This document shows positions 52,207 through 64,000 of a DNA stretch of 64,000 bases, piece after piece. The stretch lies in the NCBI RefSeq assembly GCF_022539665.2, contig NC_081335.1, forward strand, positions 1,550,001 to 1,614,000. The letters run 5' to 3'. The notes under the pieces are model-generated. The model ran no database searches and was not told the origin of the DNA. It saw only the letters and a list, made by a program, of their open reading frames with translations. The stretch's first letter is position 1. Each line of letters opens with the position of its first letter. Position numbers and translations under genes: made by a program. Origin of the DNA: Daphnia carinata (Eukaryota > Arthropoda > Branchiopoda > Diplostraca > Daphniidae).

Positions 52207-52979
52207 TAAAATGAAAAGAATATAAGTATTGGTTGTCAAGAACGCAACGTGAACGAAAAGCCTTGCACGATCCCTATTTTTGTAGTAACTTTTTTCAAAA
52301 AATCAAGCAACTAAAAATACGGCGAGGAAATTATTTCTATTTCTAATCCCTAAAACAAGGTCTGACCTCCTTGGAGGACGCCTTTCTATACAAGAGCGTT
52401 TAGCTAGATGAGCCATTTTTTCTCGATTTTCAAATTTTTAGGAAAAATCTCGTTTCCTAAAAATTTACACAGAGCCTGACTAGAATATTGGCTATTTTGC
52501 TGTTAAAAATTTTTGCAATCAATAGTCTATAGCATGAGGATAAAAACCAAAAATTAATTTGGCTGGTGACGAGTTTTGTTGCTTTGCAATTTATTTAATC
52601 TCACGATTCTCAGCAATCGACCATTTGGAAGTCATTGTAAGCGTACAAATGAGAAAATGGATAGCACTGGAATCTATGCAATTTTCGTAAAAAGTCTACA
52701 CTTTTTAATTGTTCATCTCTGATTAGCCTCCGTCAGATAGAATTTGAAATACTTGTTTGTCCAAACTGTGTGGACTGCTCCGCGTGCTCTTTCCGTCTGC
52801 TGCTCCACTCGGGCGTGTGGCAGTTTCTTTGGAAAGAAATTCGGTCTCTTAAAGATTTGTATTTTGTATTCTATACGTGCGGCCGTTTATTCTTAAAGCG
52901 CTAAGGGCTGTGCCCGTCAAAGAGTTAGCCGGCTAAGTTTTTCATTTCAGAATCTGAAACTATTTATTCGGCCAGCAAA

Positions 52980-55229
52980 ATGGTAATTTGCAAGATTGTA
53001 TTAAGAAATCGTTAATAGAAGGAAGACATGTGCTAGTCTGTTCAGTTTTAACTTTTCATATAATTTCTTTTCCTTTAGGCAGTCTTGGGAATCCAATTGA
53101 TAGTCACTTTACTTACAATCAGTATCATGCAAAAAGTGACGCAACGGTTCTCATTTGGAAAATGGATTCTCTGCAAAACAGGGTATGTTTATGTCCTATA
53201 CAAATATTACAACCAGATACAGAAAACTCAATACCTCTCTCTAGTCTGGTGTACTATCTTCATCCTACGGATGCAGAGTTGAGAAAGCTAGCTGGAATTC
53301 CCCAGCCCAAACCAAAACCAAAACCCAAAGAAGGAGAAAATAAACGAGGGAAAAACAAACGAAAATGGGAGGAACCTGTAGAGGATAAAACATTTACTGT
53401 CCCTAGAAATTTGGAGTTACAGGTAAAATTTTGAATTTTCAAGGTAAAACATTATAGTTAAATTCCATCTTTATATTTTCAGCTTGAAACAGCCAAAATT
53501 TTGCCAAGAGATGTTTTGCAACTCAAATTTTTTACTGAATTCATTTGGCTAGTTGATTACAGTGTGTTTGTTCTTATTGTCTATGTTATAACAGAGGTAA
53601 GTTTAAATTTCCTGTAGTATCCACATTAAGCTTCTGTTAAACTATGTATTTTACAACAGATATACTGTGGACTATATCCTAAGGCTAATCAAGAAGTTAA
53701 TCTTAGCATGCTATGGTGCCTTCTGTTGGTTGGTTTTGCTTTGTAAGTATTTTTTCAGAAAAACAACAAGAGCAAAAGTTCAGTTAAAATTTCAATAACT
53801 TTTTCATGTCCACTTTTTAGAAAATCCCTTTGCAGTGTCACTAGTCTCTATTTTTGGAATAATGAAGCGGCCGCTGAGCGGTCGTTAGTCCTAGTAGGTG
53901 GATCCTTTTGTTTCGTCCTAGCATTAGGACTGCTATTGATAGACGAGTCAAATCTAGAGATCGGATTGGATGCCGCCTACTCTGCGTTCAATCAAAGTGC
54001 ATCCGTGTTTTTGGAACAGCAAACTATGGATTCGGAGTATAACTATACGTTTTCGAACTAAATTAAGATGTCACATTGATTTCTGTTTTTTTTTTAATAG
54101 TGGTCCAGCCTCAAAACTGATTCTGAAACTCTGTTTTGCTGTTTGGTGTGGTATTACTGGTGCTTTATTTATTTTCCCTGGCTTACGAGTAAGTCGCATG
54201 CATTTGGATGCTTTACGGTAAGCTGCAGGTCATCCATTGGAACTTTTGTAAACTAAAATTCATCGTTATCATTACAGTTACTGCAGTGAAAGATCAGTGT
54301 TGAAAATATTCATGTACATCAATCTAGTATCACCCTTCCTGCTTTCACTACTCTGGATTCGTCCTTTGGCGAGACATTATTTCTCTGTCCGAGTTTTTGG
54401 CAACATGGGGGCTCCTCTGTAACGCGCTGTTCTTTACAGTTTTTCTAAGGAAGACGTTGAATTTACGCCTACATGTTTTGTAGGATGTCGGAGCAATCGT
54501 TTGACAGCATGCGCTTTTGGCTCTGTTTAATTCTCAGTCTCGTACGGATCCTTTCGGCACCATCGTGCTTCCAGGCGTATCTTAACCTAGCTCAAGAGAA
54601 GATTGAAACAATGAAAAAAGAGGCTGGCCGAATTTCAAATGTTGAGCTGCAGCGAAAGGTATCTTTTCACACAGTTTCTCCTTTTGAATTGAAGAAATTC
54701 TTTGACCGCTCTTTCTGGTTCTAGGTGGCTATTATTTTCTACTATCTCTGTGTAGTTGGGTTGCAATTTGTAGCACCAATTGTACTTTGTGTCAGTTTCA
54801 CATTGATGAACAAAACTATGGGTAATTATTTCTTTTCAACCTATAGTGTTAGACTTCATTGTTGATTATGTTTAATATTGTGTAGGAGGATATGGTTGGT
54901 TTGGACAGCATTTCTATAACCCAGACGAATGCAATTCGCAGCAGGAACCAACTGCAACTCTTTCGAATCTCCTACCCACCGATACGACTACATTGGGTGA
55001 TGCTAGAGAACAATGGCTAGTGGCTCTCGGCGCATTTCGTCAGGTTAGTTTTGCACAATTTATATTTGAAATGTGCCTTTGATTATTCCCAACTTGTTTT
55101 TCTTTGTAGATATTTTCGTATGAAGTTTTTCGCGGCGTGTTTGGGTTCGCAAACTGGTGGATGCAATTTTTGTCATTCTTTACGATTGGATGTGGCCTTG
55201 CCTACCAATCCTATTTCAGTGAAGCTTGA
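52980..55229 (+). CDS. TMEM161: Transmembrane protein 161
   Basis: Twelve exons: 52980-52982 (the ATG alone), 53079-53182, 53245-53422, 53483-53596, 53660-53742, 53821-54036, 54101-54217, 54278-54418, 54484-54658, 54725-54821, 54886-55043, 55110-55229, 501 residues. All phases agree. Family markers: MAVLGIQL start, HPTDAELRKLAGIP, a Lys/Pro-rich cytoplasmic linker, FTEFIWLVDYSVF, ERSLVLVGGSF, FPGLRVSRMHLDAL, AYLNLAQEKIETMKKEAGRI and FYYLCVVGLQFVAP. About eight membrane spans. Molecular function is poorly known; vertebrate TMEM161B affects neural development and cardiac rhythm. A and B types cannot be separated by eye. Confidence 0.95.
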
Positions 55230-55644
55230 AACCAGCATAGATTGGACATGCCTACGGACGAGTGGTGCCGTGCATCACAATCCTGGCGGCGTGCAGATAC
55301 TTGCAATACTAAGTAGTCCCATGTCTTCCGCAGTCGGATGGATGCACATGCAGCACAAGTAGTCAAAATCCGTAGGAAGCCGAGTGGTTCTTTTTGTTTT
55401 AAATGCGTGTGTGTGTGAGCGTGAGTGTTAACTTCTATTCTTCGAACAACAGATCTCATTCATTGGGATGACGGTTGTGGATCTGTGAACAAATCCCTTA
55501 ATTGCCCAGTCTCTTAAACTATTTATGAATAAATAGTAAATTTATTTCATAAGCTATATAATTTCAGAACTTTTTATCGGGTGATAATAATCATGAAATA
55601 TTTTGTTGATAATTTTTTTCGCGCGTTCTATTTAGGCCTTCGTA

Positions 55645-56570
55645 TCACATAGGATTGGTGCTAAAGTACTCATCCAGATTGATGTTCTGAACACCTCCAA
55701 AATAATCGAGAAGACATATTTTGCTGATAATTAGTTTGCCAAACCACCAACCGTGATCTAAAATTATAACCAAGATGGAGATTTTTGAAATTTTAGCTCG
55801 TTGCTTTCATCTACCTTTTGGCCAATCTTTCATTTCTGGATGTCTGGAGAAGAGTCCTTGTCGGGCGAAGCTCTTTTCGCCGGGATCGGTGACCTAAAAA
55901 TTTACTGGATCACTACCCGAGATTTTATGGAATATTCCATAGCTAGAGTTCGTTACGTACACGAACGAGAGTCCCGGTCAGAATAACGTGAGCACAGAGT
56001 GGATCTTCCGGATCATACTGATGCTTTTTGCAAAAATTTGTTTGAGCTAGACTCATTGTGATCGTCGTCCTGGCATCCTCCTATTCAATATAGAATAAAA
56101 TTCAGTAAATCGCCATTATAGAGGCTTTAAATTCTCTCTTACTTTCAAATCCTGGACGGATATTTCCATGTCCGTCAGGTAAAAATATGGGATTCCCTTC
56201 GACTTGTGAATAGGTCCATCACTAACGGAGAAAACATTGGCAAAAGGGAAGCCTTTAATCGGTTCATGGGTCGAGATGGTAGCAAGTGCAGTCCAGTCTT
56301 GAATTATTTGATCGACAATTAATTTCAAACGATTAATTCCATTATCTTACTAGTTTTACCGCTCTTGTGCACTATATAGCGAGCCATTTTGGCTGCGAGC
56401 TCATGTGGAGGTGGTTCGGCTCTCACCACGGTGAGATTATTTTCACGTTGTATTTCGTAGGGACTGTTGACATATGTTACGTGGTTGCGGTTGCTAAGCG
56501 AAGCATTTCCCTGTATGATCCAACCAACTAGGAAAAACATCAAAGTGACCGATGTCCTGCTGTGTTCCAT
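55645..56570 (-). CDS. CREG1: CREG (cellular repressor of E1A-stimulated genes) glycoprotein
   Basis: Five exons on the minus strand: 56360-56570, 56143-56297, 55961-56080, 55815-55893, 55645-55757, 225 residues (human CREG1 220). A signal peptide (VTLMFFLVGWIIQGNAS) precedes the flavin-reductase-like CREG fold: PPPHELAAKMARYIVH, DWTALATISTHEPIKGFPFA, SDGPIH, GIPYFYLTDMEISV, MSLAQTNFCKKHQYDPEDPLC, FSRHPEMKDWP, and the terminal DYFGGVQNI. A secreted lysosomal glycoprotein whose fold cannot bind FMN in known members. N-glycosylation sequons NLT and NAS are present. Divergent from the CNC gene, with 850 bp between starts. Confidence 0.94.
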
Positions 56571-57421
56571 GGCTTCGCGCTTTACGCAAGAACTGCGTCA
56601 GAGACTTTCTAATGAACATAAATTTCGTTACAGCTCGTTTCACGTAAGCCAGTTCAAGTTTACTCGCTCTGGCAATTATTGGAGGATAACAAAAAAATAA
56701 AGATAATCGGGGTACACTTTCTATTACGTAAACCACGGTTCTAATCACTTCAGTTTGTTTATCAGTAAGGCAAACGGAATACTAACCTTGTTTACAATTA
56801 ATCTTTTTGACGATTTCAAACTGTGCCTTTGTGATCCGCGCAAACTATGCTGTTTTGCCGAAGAGGCCCGCTGACGCACTGTGTACGTGATATGATTAAA
56901 TATTAATCCAACTATCCTTTTCGTCTCAAGGCTTTCTACTGCGATGAAAAAAACGGGCTGAGAACTGAGCTAATTTTGCTTACGTCGTCTTGTGTTAAAA
57001 AAAAAAACGTTGCCAGTTCTAATTTCGTTCCATGTAGAGTCAAGTGTTTGATTTCGTAATGACAAATGTTATTGAGGTCTGGGAAAAAAAAGGTGTTAAT
57101 TGGTTTCAACATATTTGCGTTGATAAATTTGATCAGATAACCTATCATTGACTGAATGGATAGCAAACCAAAATCATAAGCGGCAGCAGCCATACTGCCA
57201 CAGGCTGAATCGCGCGCCAACTATACTTTGCGTCCGTATATACGTTCTGGCACCTCCTACTTTTGTACACACAGACGAAATAGTGGGACATTGTCAACGC
57301 ATTCTTCTCTCAAGTCCCGAATACGACTCACGCTTTAGGCATCGTGTGCCTGTCGTCATTGAAGTGGGAAATCAAAACAAACTATTGTTTTTAAACCGTG
57401 AAACATAGAAACCTGACAAAA

Positions 57422-57532
57422 ATGGTGGATATTGATCTACCCGTGATGACGAGTTTCTCACCTGAACCGGATTCTCCAGTGCCCAGCACATCCCGTGCCA
57501 AAACACCAACTAAATGCAGTATTTTCGAAGAG
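57422..57532 (+). CDS. Small upstream coding exon, possible N-terminal exon of the CNC gene
   Basis: ATG at 57422, 37 codons (MVDIDLPVMTSFSPEPDSPV and on, with Pro/Ser/Thr), ending at a GAG-GTTAGT donor in phase 0. Two in-frame acceptors exist: 58024 (reads VSLSSVKAESLVPLE and stops at 58200), or the AG near 58298 that reads in frame into KSNKMLAF, the start of the CncC frame. So it may be a short independent protein or an N-terminal extension of CncC. No family recognised for the exon itself. Confidence 0.4.
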
Positions 57533-58023
57533 GTTAGTGTATTGCCTTTCTCTTGTTTTCTCTCAGTTGCTACGCGAGTTTTTTTGCCGGGCGTTTACTT
57601 CTAATAACATGGTACACAAGATAAGGTATCAGGCTGAGTCCAAAGTTTGCGAATCTCCAGAGAGAAGATACTTTCGTCACTTTTTTGTCTATCACATCAC
57701 TTGCTTGAAGTGGTTATGCCACTTGCCTGCTGCTATTGCTTTACGAAATTACAATATCTGTGCCAGGAAAAACGTGTCTGCTTTTTCTGGCAACGTCGCA
57801 GGAAACTACGTCATAGAACCGGAAAAATTTAGACATCAAAAGGCATTCTGGTATACTCGAACTGAAACCACCTTGCATGTCGCGTGACTTGCTGGCGCCA
57901 ACGAATCTTCCCATCCAATATTCAATATGGTCATCTAAATTTGAGTGTTTTTACAACGACTCCATGCTGAATGTGTATTGGAACCATATTGCATCATCTC
58001 TTTGTTTGTCTCATGCTCCCTAG

Positions 58024-58200
58024 GTGTCTCTGTCCAGCGTGAAAGCTGAGTCACTTGTTCCTTTAGAAAGAGGAATAGACTTGGAAATTTTCACGCCGCT
58101 GTCGAGCAGCAGCAGCTGCATCTTCCTTTCAAAACAAACGATTGAGATCGCAACATTCGTCCAAATGTTCGTGAATAGTTTTTGGGAACACTGCTTGTAG
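58024..58200 (+). CDS. Possible second exon of a short upstream gene
   Basis: After the acceptor CTCCCTAG, phase 0 from the 57422 exon, the frame reads VSLSSVKAESLVPLERGIDL then a Ser run (AGC repeats) and stops at 58200. In this reading the small protein is 96 residues. Without transcripts the joining is uncertain. Confidence 0.3.
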   Translation: MSLSSVKAESLVPLERGIDLEIFTPLSSSSSCIFLSKQTIEIATFVQMFVNSFWEHCL

Positions 58201-58310
58201 TGATGTTTTCCTCGACAACGGGAACCTGACCTGCTTGAAACTACGTTGTAGTGACGTGCTGTGCATAACGCCGTTTTAAGGGCTGTGACTTTCGAAAGAA
58301 ATCAAACAAA

Positions 58311-59896
58311 ATGCTGGCTTTTGTTAAGAAGATTCACAGGCATTCCGATGAACTGCTTCATCTTGCCCTAATACTAAGTTTGATCAGAGTGGATCCTGAA
58401 TCTTACCTTGGACTTGGTCTGGGAAGGTCCAGCTCCATTCAAGGGAGTTATCACAACATAACCATGGGAGACACATGGGCTCATGCACCGTCTGATTTTC
58501 ATCATGGATTCATAAGCAACTTTCCAGAAATACCGTACTTACATCCCAAGAGCATGGAGGCTTCTTTATCTCAGTATCAAGAAGAGCTAATTGAAGACTT
58601 GAATGATCTTGGGAGGTATACTAGCATTTTACCTTCACAAGGCCCAAGGACAATAACTGCTTACCTCTTAAATGAGAGCTCACTGAACCACGATTCAACC
58701 TTACCTAGTAGAAACACAGTCAGCCCTGTTGTTGCTGGTCCTAGTAGCTCTATGCTTGCTACTACCGTAAGCTCTCAGTCACAACAAGATGAAATATTGG
58801 ATTCCATACGACAGCACCCATCTCAAGAATCTTCAATTCCAGATGAGACATCTGCCCTTTCTCTGGAGGTAAAGCTACTGATAATCATGGTAGAAATCCA
58901 TTAAGCCCACATAGTCTACTGAGTGAGAAACTCCCCCCTTCCCTCCTGGAGTGTAAGCAGGTCTGTTTTGTTGTACAAAAAGGGTAAATGGTAGTCTTTC
59001 GGCGGCAGCAATCTGATGAATGCAATTGAAAGCTAGGATGAATTTGCTAAAAAAGAACGCATAGAAGCCATGCAGTCCGCAATTGGCATGTCATGCTGCC
59101 GATTTCTGTTTGTCATCTGGAAAACACGATGAATTCCATTTTGTCTCCATGACCTCTTGTAAGACCCACTTCTTGCTCTCACCGTCGCTCAACAGTCTGT
59201 TAGCAACATTCTGCCTGTTCTGTTGTCGTTTGACCTCGCAGATTTCAGTGGATACGTGACATCTTGATAATTTAGTTTTGTGTGTGTGTGTGTGTGTCTT
59301 GACGTGTAGTTTTAGAGGTAACAGAATTTTACTATTATCGTTTCGAGGAAACAATATCAGTTATGTAACGTTTCATTGCAAAGTGATGTAACATTTCGTC
59401 TCAAGGAAACAATTTTCTTATTTTTTTAATATTCATTTTTCTTTTACAGGATGCCGATCTGATCGAGATATTGTGGAAACAAGACATCGATATTGGAGCC
59501 CCCCGTGATCATTTTCTGTTTCCGGGAGAAGAATCCAGTGACATCGAAGACGTGGAGATAACAACGTCCAAGGACAAGTTATATTTGAAGGTAAATTTTT
59601 TTTTCCTGTCAAGAGGGATGTACGGGTTTTTTGGGTTGCGTCATAAGTTGCGTCATGAAGAGTTATTAGGTGTTCAAAAAGGCCGAAAAAAGTGCTGGCT
59701 GTGGAACCGTCATCGTCTAACGAGCAACAATAAATAACGGTGTGTAAAAAAACTTTCTTTATCTGTTTGCAGGGTGAACACAAGGATAAGACCAAACATG
59801 GCGAAAAAAAGAAGCTCGACGAAGACCCACCGGACAAATCTCCTTCAGATGACGATCCTTGGGCTGGACTCTCGTATCGAATTGATGATGAAACAG
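58311..59896 (+). CDS. cnc: Cap'n'collar / NFE2L1-type bZIP factor, 5' part (CncC form)
   Basis: Three exons in phase: 58311-58868, 59450-59590, 59773-59896; the gene continues beyond the window. The N-terminus has the ER-targeting homology box (LLHLALILSLIRVDPESYL), then HPKSMEASLSQYQ and TITAYLLNE (second NFE2L1-type box). Exon 2 holds LIEILWKQDIDIGAP, the Neh2-type DLG region for Keap1. Exon 3 has DDPWAGLSYRIDDETG, ending inside the ETGE Keap1 motif. The bZIP domain is not in the window. CncC binds antioxidant response elements with Maf proteins to drive detoxification and proteasome genes. The following 4 kb looks like a long intron. Confidence 0.9.
59279..59298. repeat. (GT)n microsatellite in CNC intron
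   Basis: Ten GT units in the intron between the two CncC exons. Confidence 0.8.
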
Positions 59897-60295
59897 GTGC
59901 GTGAAAAATAAAATGTCACAATGCTGGAGGGGTAGCAATGGGTTTTCTACAGGGCGGAATAGGGACCGTTGATGTAGCCAAATTCGAGACTCGTAAACTT
60001 CCAATACCAAGAATGGTATTCTGATGGTACCATTGATCGTGTGGCCGACCAATGCAATCAATGTCACAGCAGGTTGTCACATTTCGTTTTGATTATGGCA
60101 TATCTCTAAAATAGGGGGCTCCAATTCGGGGTTTCGCCGTTTTAACAATTCTATTAGTTATCGTCTCTTTTTTCTTTTTGGTTTTGTCGTGTTTCAGAAG
60201 CATCAGTTGAACATTTTATTTCTTGGCTAATGTTAGGTCATTTTTCTGTTATCAGATGGTGCTAAAGGATCTAGGCTTTTTAACGTTTCTTGTTT

Positions 60296-60309
60296 GCGCC
60301 ATCTAGCGG
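60296..60309 (-). promoter_or_regulatory. CTCF-like motif, reverse member of a divergent pair
   Basis: The reverse strand reads CCGCTAGATGGCGC, a close CTCF match. It points away from the next copy 48 bp to the right. Confidence 0.5.
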
Positions 60310-60356
60310 CCGTATTCTAAATGGCTTCAGAGTACTTGCGGTAGTTACGAGTTTAA

Positions 60357-60369
60357 CCGCTAGATGGTG
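60357..60369 (+). promoter_or_regulatory. CTCF-like motif, forward member of a divergent pair
   Basis: CCGCTAGATGGTG on the forward strand. Identical in its first 11 bases to the copy at 13561. Confidence 0.5.
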
Positions 60370-63108
60370 ATTTCATTACTAACTTGTTTTGTCCCGAAAC
60401 GCCGTTTACTCGGTGACTGTAAGCATGTTGTTATAAGCTGTCTCTAACCTTTGACGTGCAAGCCAATTATCGAAAAACTTAATCGATCCTTGGATCGTAA
60501 ATGAACTGTTTTCGTTGCTAAAACGAAACAATCAATGTAAAGGATTTCCGGCAAAAATCTTTCATAGCGTATGTCAAGCGACTCATCTGTCTCGTCCGTC
60601 TACCAAACCGCCGTTTCGGTAGAATGCAAAAAAAAAGTTACTTTTCAGCTTAAATAACAAAAAGGCAAAAGAATCAGAAAGAGAGGTAGGGAGGAAGAAG
60701 CTAGATGCATGTGGGCCGCCGTGAAGAAGAAAAGAGAGAGAAAAAAAGAAAAAATATGATATGGCTACACCGATGAATGCTATATCCCACATGACAGGCA
60801 AAGATCATTAGTCATTACTCAAAGTTCGACGCCCCGCTAACTCGGACTTGTCGACCAGAGGGGGATATATATTATATTTATATGTGATATTATATACATT
60901 TTTTTCTCGATATCTCTCGGCACAGAACATCGTATTTGAAAAATATTTTTCTTCATTTTTCCTTTTACAAAAATATTTTTCAAAGTTTACTTAGAGATTG
61001 AAGAATTTTGATTTTCGAATTCTGTTTGAACATTCAATTCAATAACCGTAAAAAAAAAGCTATGGACATGTTCAAATGAGTTTACGAGGTAGTAATGACG
61101 TACTAACTTTTTGATTCGATTCCGGAAATTCATACTGGTTTCGCGTTCCAGTTACGTATCTCCGGACGCTATTGCTCTCTGTCGACCGTGGCGTGTTCAA
61201 TAGACTTTGCTTGAATTTTTAAATGCGTCTTTTATTATGATTACGTTCGAATGGGGTTAGCCTTGATGCTGTGATAATGGAATGGAAAGCCTATTAGGAA
61301 ACGGAGAAAAATAGAACTGGCCAAGAAGAGCAGATGCCCGTCCATTCTGTCTGGTCTCTCTCCCATAGTCAGACGGAGAAGAAGAAGAAGAAGAGAAAAA
61401 AAAATCTCCCGCTGATGTCTTGTGCTGTTGCACCCGCAATCATTAATCATAAAAACCTGGCTCCCCCCACCAAAAAGGTGAAGCCGAGCAACACAACAGC
61501 GGGATTACATTCGACTCCGCGTCTCTCTCTGTCCGTTCGGCATTTCCATCTCCTTCATTTTTCTTCCGCACTCTGAAAAAGAATCTTTCTCTCTCTCTTT
61601 TGATATTTTCCATTATTGCATTCCCCCGTAGAAGCAAACACGTTTGAATTAAAATAGAGGGAGGCGTTGCTGCTGTACAAATTCTCTTAACATATATGGG
61701 AACATTGTGTCGCATCAGGGTAGAATCACATAGGAAGGTTGCGGTTCAGATCCGGCACTACGTGTAGACTACGTGTTCGGCGAAAAATTCATAAACAATC
61801 AAATGAATTTTTTGTTGATCAAGATTTTTGTTGTAGAACTTCTAATTTTGAGAAAATTGGTTTTTGTATACTTTTCTTTATTGGCATTTGGGTCTTTTGT
61901 TATTATTGTTGCTTTTTTTCTTCGCCCCTGACCGTTGAAGGGATTATTGGCGCGGAAATGGTCTTTTCAGCGGGGGATGACCCCTCCGAAGTGAAAAGTT
62001 GGATGTCCTCTCCTTATAAAGATACTTAAAAATCCCAAGCGCGGCGAGAATTGGGCGCGATCATTAACTCAACACTGGTCGGGCCTTATGACCCGTGTCC
62101 AAGAGAAGAGAAAAAACAAAACAAGCCGGGTAGAAAAAGAGAAAGACAGTACCGCAAAGAGTTTGTTATGTACCTCTTTCCGTCTCAGGTGCCTGCGAAT
62201 TCATTAAAATAGATAGGAAAAAAAAAGCTCCATTTGCGGTCGGAGACAAAAGGGAAAAAAAAAGAATCTTGGAACCGTAGCGCAAAAAGATACAGGACGG
62301 CTTCGTAAAATCATTTCCAACACCAAAGAATAGTTTGTCCAGTATTGACTTTTTTTTTTTCTCTTCTCCGCCTCGTCCTTTAGAAATCTGTGAAAATAGA
62401 CTCTTTGTATTCTTTATCAACGTCGCTGCGTACGCGCGTGTAGAGCAAAAAAAGAAGAGCGAAATAATGAAAATCCCAAGATTTATTTTTAAAAAAGTAC
62501 CGACCGCCGGGATCTGATCTATTTTCGTAGATGCTGGGTCGAACGGAATTTCAGCTGACAGATAATAAAGTGAGGCCATAGAAAAAGATGTCTTGTACAA
62601 GCAGATTTTTTTTCTTTCTTTCTTCTCGATGTTGCGGCGATCGAAATCGCACAGCAGCGAGTGCGTCGTCGCGTCTTTCTCGACGACCCCCCGATGTCAA
62701 AGGGCCCAGCACCGTTGGAGGGAGGCCGTCGTAGAAAATGCCCAAGTATTTCTCCCGATGCAGTGCATTGCGACTTGCATGAAAAATTAGTGTGAGATGG
62801 CGCTGATTGGAGAGAGAAAAGAGAGATGGAGGTGGAACTGTTTTCTTTTTTTTTTTTTTTTTTTCTTCTTCTTCTTCTCCCTTCTCCTTTGTCCGAACAG
62901 ACAAGACAGTAGAAAAAAGAAAGAGATTCCGTCACGCTTTTTTGGCTTATAGCTTCAACCTAGCGTCGTTCCACCCAGCGGGATGGAATGCAAAACATGT
63001 ATCTGTCGGAGTTTTTTTTCCCTCGTCTTTTTCTTATATCTATTATAAATGTAGTACGGGATTTTCCTATTTGTGTGTTGCTAGAACACGTTCCATCGTT
63101 CTTTTCTT

Positions 63109-63139
<31 letters not shown>

Positions 63140-64000
63140 TAACTTGAATATCCAATTTAGTCCGTCTTTCTGTTTCGCTATCGAAATCGCGGATAGACCA
63201 GCACGTTTTTTCCCCCTATATCTTTCCCTGCTTTTTCCGGGGGGAGGGATACCTTATTCTTCTCTTTTCATATCGTCGTTGCTGTTGTGTGAATTCATAC
63301 TCACACAGCCAGAGGCTAGCGTGTCTTTTCATACGTATCGTTCTCCCCCTTCTCTGGTTACGTATTGGGGGAATTTTCATTCGGCGTGTGTGTGTATATA
63401 CACTATACACACGCACCATGTAACTGTATGATACCAAAAGAAGGAGAAAAAGAAAGAGGATGGTAAGTCCATCCGTTTCATTGGCCAGTCCTCGCGATTG
63501 GTTGGTTGCGTAGAGAACCACCCGCCGCTCGCTTATTATATCATGCTGTTCCCTCGATCTCTCTTTCTCCAAACTTTTCGTATCTTCCATGAATATTACA
63601 TTAAAAAGTTTCGAAGTCAAAGAAAGGGGGGAAAGAAAAAATTCCAGAGAATCATTTGTTATAACCCTCTTTTTTTCCGATCACCCGCGCGATTTCTTAT
63701 TTTACGCTCTCCATGATTATTTTTTTCCGATCACGATTCTTGTCTTGAATTAAAACAAAAACAAAAAAAAACAAGGAAAGATGGGAACGGAAACAGCATT
63801 GTACATAAATTATGTATAGTGTGAATCTTATTGGCTTGATAAATATGCGCATTTTACCGATAACGCGGAAAGTGGTAGGGAGGCTTCAAGAGTCGTTTGA
63901 TCATCAGATTTCATCGGCTATTTCTTAGAAATCAAAAAGTATGCGGATAGAGCACGGAGGTCAGGTGTTTTGTCTATTCCAAGAGATTGGCTTTATCCTT

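Larger units (their letters stand above)
47929..52979. other. Upstream interval between Ace and TMEM161
   Basis: About 5 kb without supported coding sequence, holding the 5' regions of two divergent genes. Contains a CRE palindrome TGACGTCA (49653-49660), three POU octamers around 50.9-51.3 kb, a 49-bp tandem unit at about 51228-51325 and a CTCF-like site at 52194-52206. A GC-richer open stretch at 49756-49974 has no recognised family. Confidence 0.5.
59897..64000 (+). other. cnc: Long CNC intron or downstream region without visible exons
   Basis: After the donor at 59897 (GTGCGTG) no further coding exon is convincing. Long open frames at 61.4-63.6 kb come from CT- and T-rich tracts. In Drosophila the shorter cnc isoforms start from promoters inside such introns, so this may hold internal promoters. 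Contains two divergent CTCF-like motifs at 60296 and 60357 and (GT)n near 63388. Confidence 0.45.

Noticed and set aside
57495-57887. 130-codon open frame downstream of the 57422 exon
   Set aside because: It starts inside another coding exon in a different frame and has no family motif; the GAG-GTTAGT donor explains the region better.
62519-63716. Several 60-147 codon frames near the right edge
   Set aside because: They come from poly-T, CTT and GA tracts and show no conserved motif.

Overview
The window is eukaryotic nuclear DNA from a compact arthropod genome, most likely a cladoceran crustacean such as Daphnia. The signs are many short GT-AG introns (about 55-120 bp), short spacing between convergent genes, a GH9 cellulase gene, a Cu-only SOD-repeat protein, an insect-type (Drosophila Ace-like) acetylcholinesterase, and a cap'n'collar gene. 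The species is inferred from gene style and content, not from a database match.

Layout, left to right. 54-2265 (+): 3' part of a Cu-only SOD-repeat protein with a C-terminal membrane anchor. 2450-4340 (-): GH9 endoglucanase. 5596-6270 (+): signal peptidase subunit SPCS3. 6328-8062 (-): mitochondrial asparaginyl-tRNA synthetase. 8671-13358: a 4.7 kb imperfect inverted duplication carrying an unrecognised small multi-exon gene, a four-hairpin cassette copied in both arms, and a spacer with three tRNA-like sequences. 13786-14562 (+): LAMTOR1. 14788-17236 (-): TPX2. 19506-21652 (-): a PTP1B/Ptp61F-type phosphatase with an ER tail anchor. 22307-22592: a foldback MITE. 23073-25035 (+): cereblon. 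25238-26518 (-): ELMOD protein. 27370-27791: tRNA-derived SINE material. 28115-28250 (+): an orphan CNOT10-like first exon. 29381-31511 (-): ORC2. 32405-32939 (-): ENY2. 33451-36489 (-): secreted CAP-domain protein. 43108-47928 (-): acetylcholinesterase. 52980-55229 (+): TMEM161. 55645-56570 (-): CREG. 57422-59896 (+): 5' part of a CncC/NFE2L1 gene that runs off the window.

The genes form ordinary housekeeping neighbourhoods, not an operon or a pathway cluster. Several are convergent pairs (SOD-repeat/GH9, SPCS3/NARS2, LAMTOR1/TPX2, CRBN/ELMOD, TMEM161/CREG) or divergent pairs (PTP/CRBN, CREG/CNC). The large stretches 36.5-43.1 kb, 48-53 kb and 60-64 kb contain no convincing coding sequence and are rich in homopolymer, pyrimidine and (GT)n runs.

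Exon coordinates were derived by hand from splice consensus, reading-phase continuity and family resemblance. Family names come from recognised motifs, with no search run. Best leads for a second look: the inverted duplication with its hairpin cassette, an apparent last-intron switch between membrane and soluble isoforms of the phosphatase together with a one-base frame break, a proline at the cereblon position that governs neosubstrate binding in mammals, and CTCF-like motifs in intergenic gaps.
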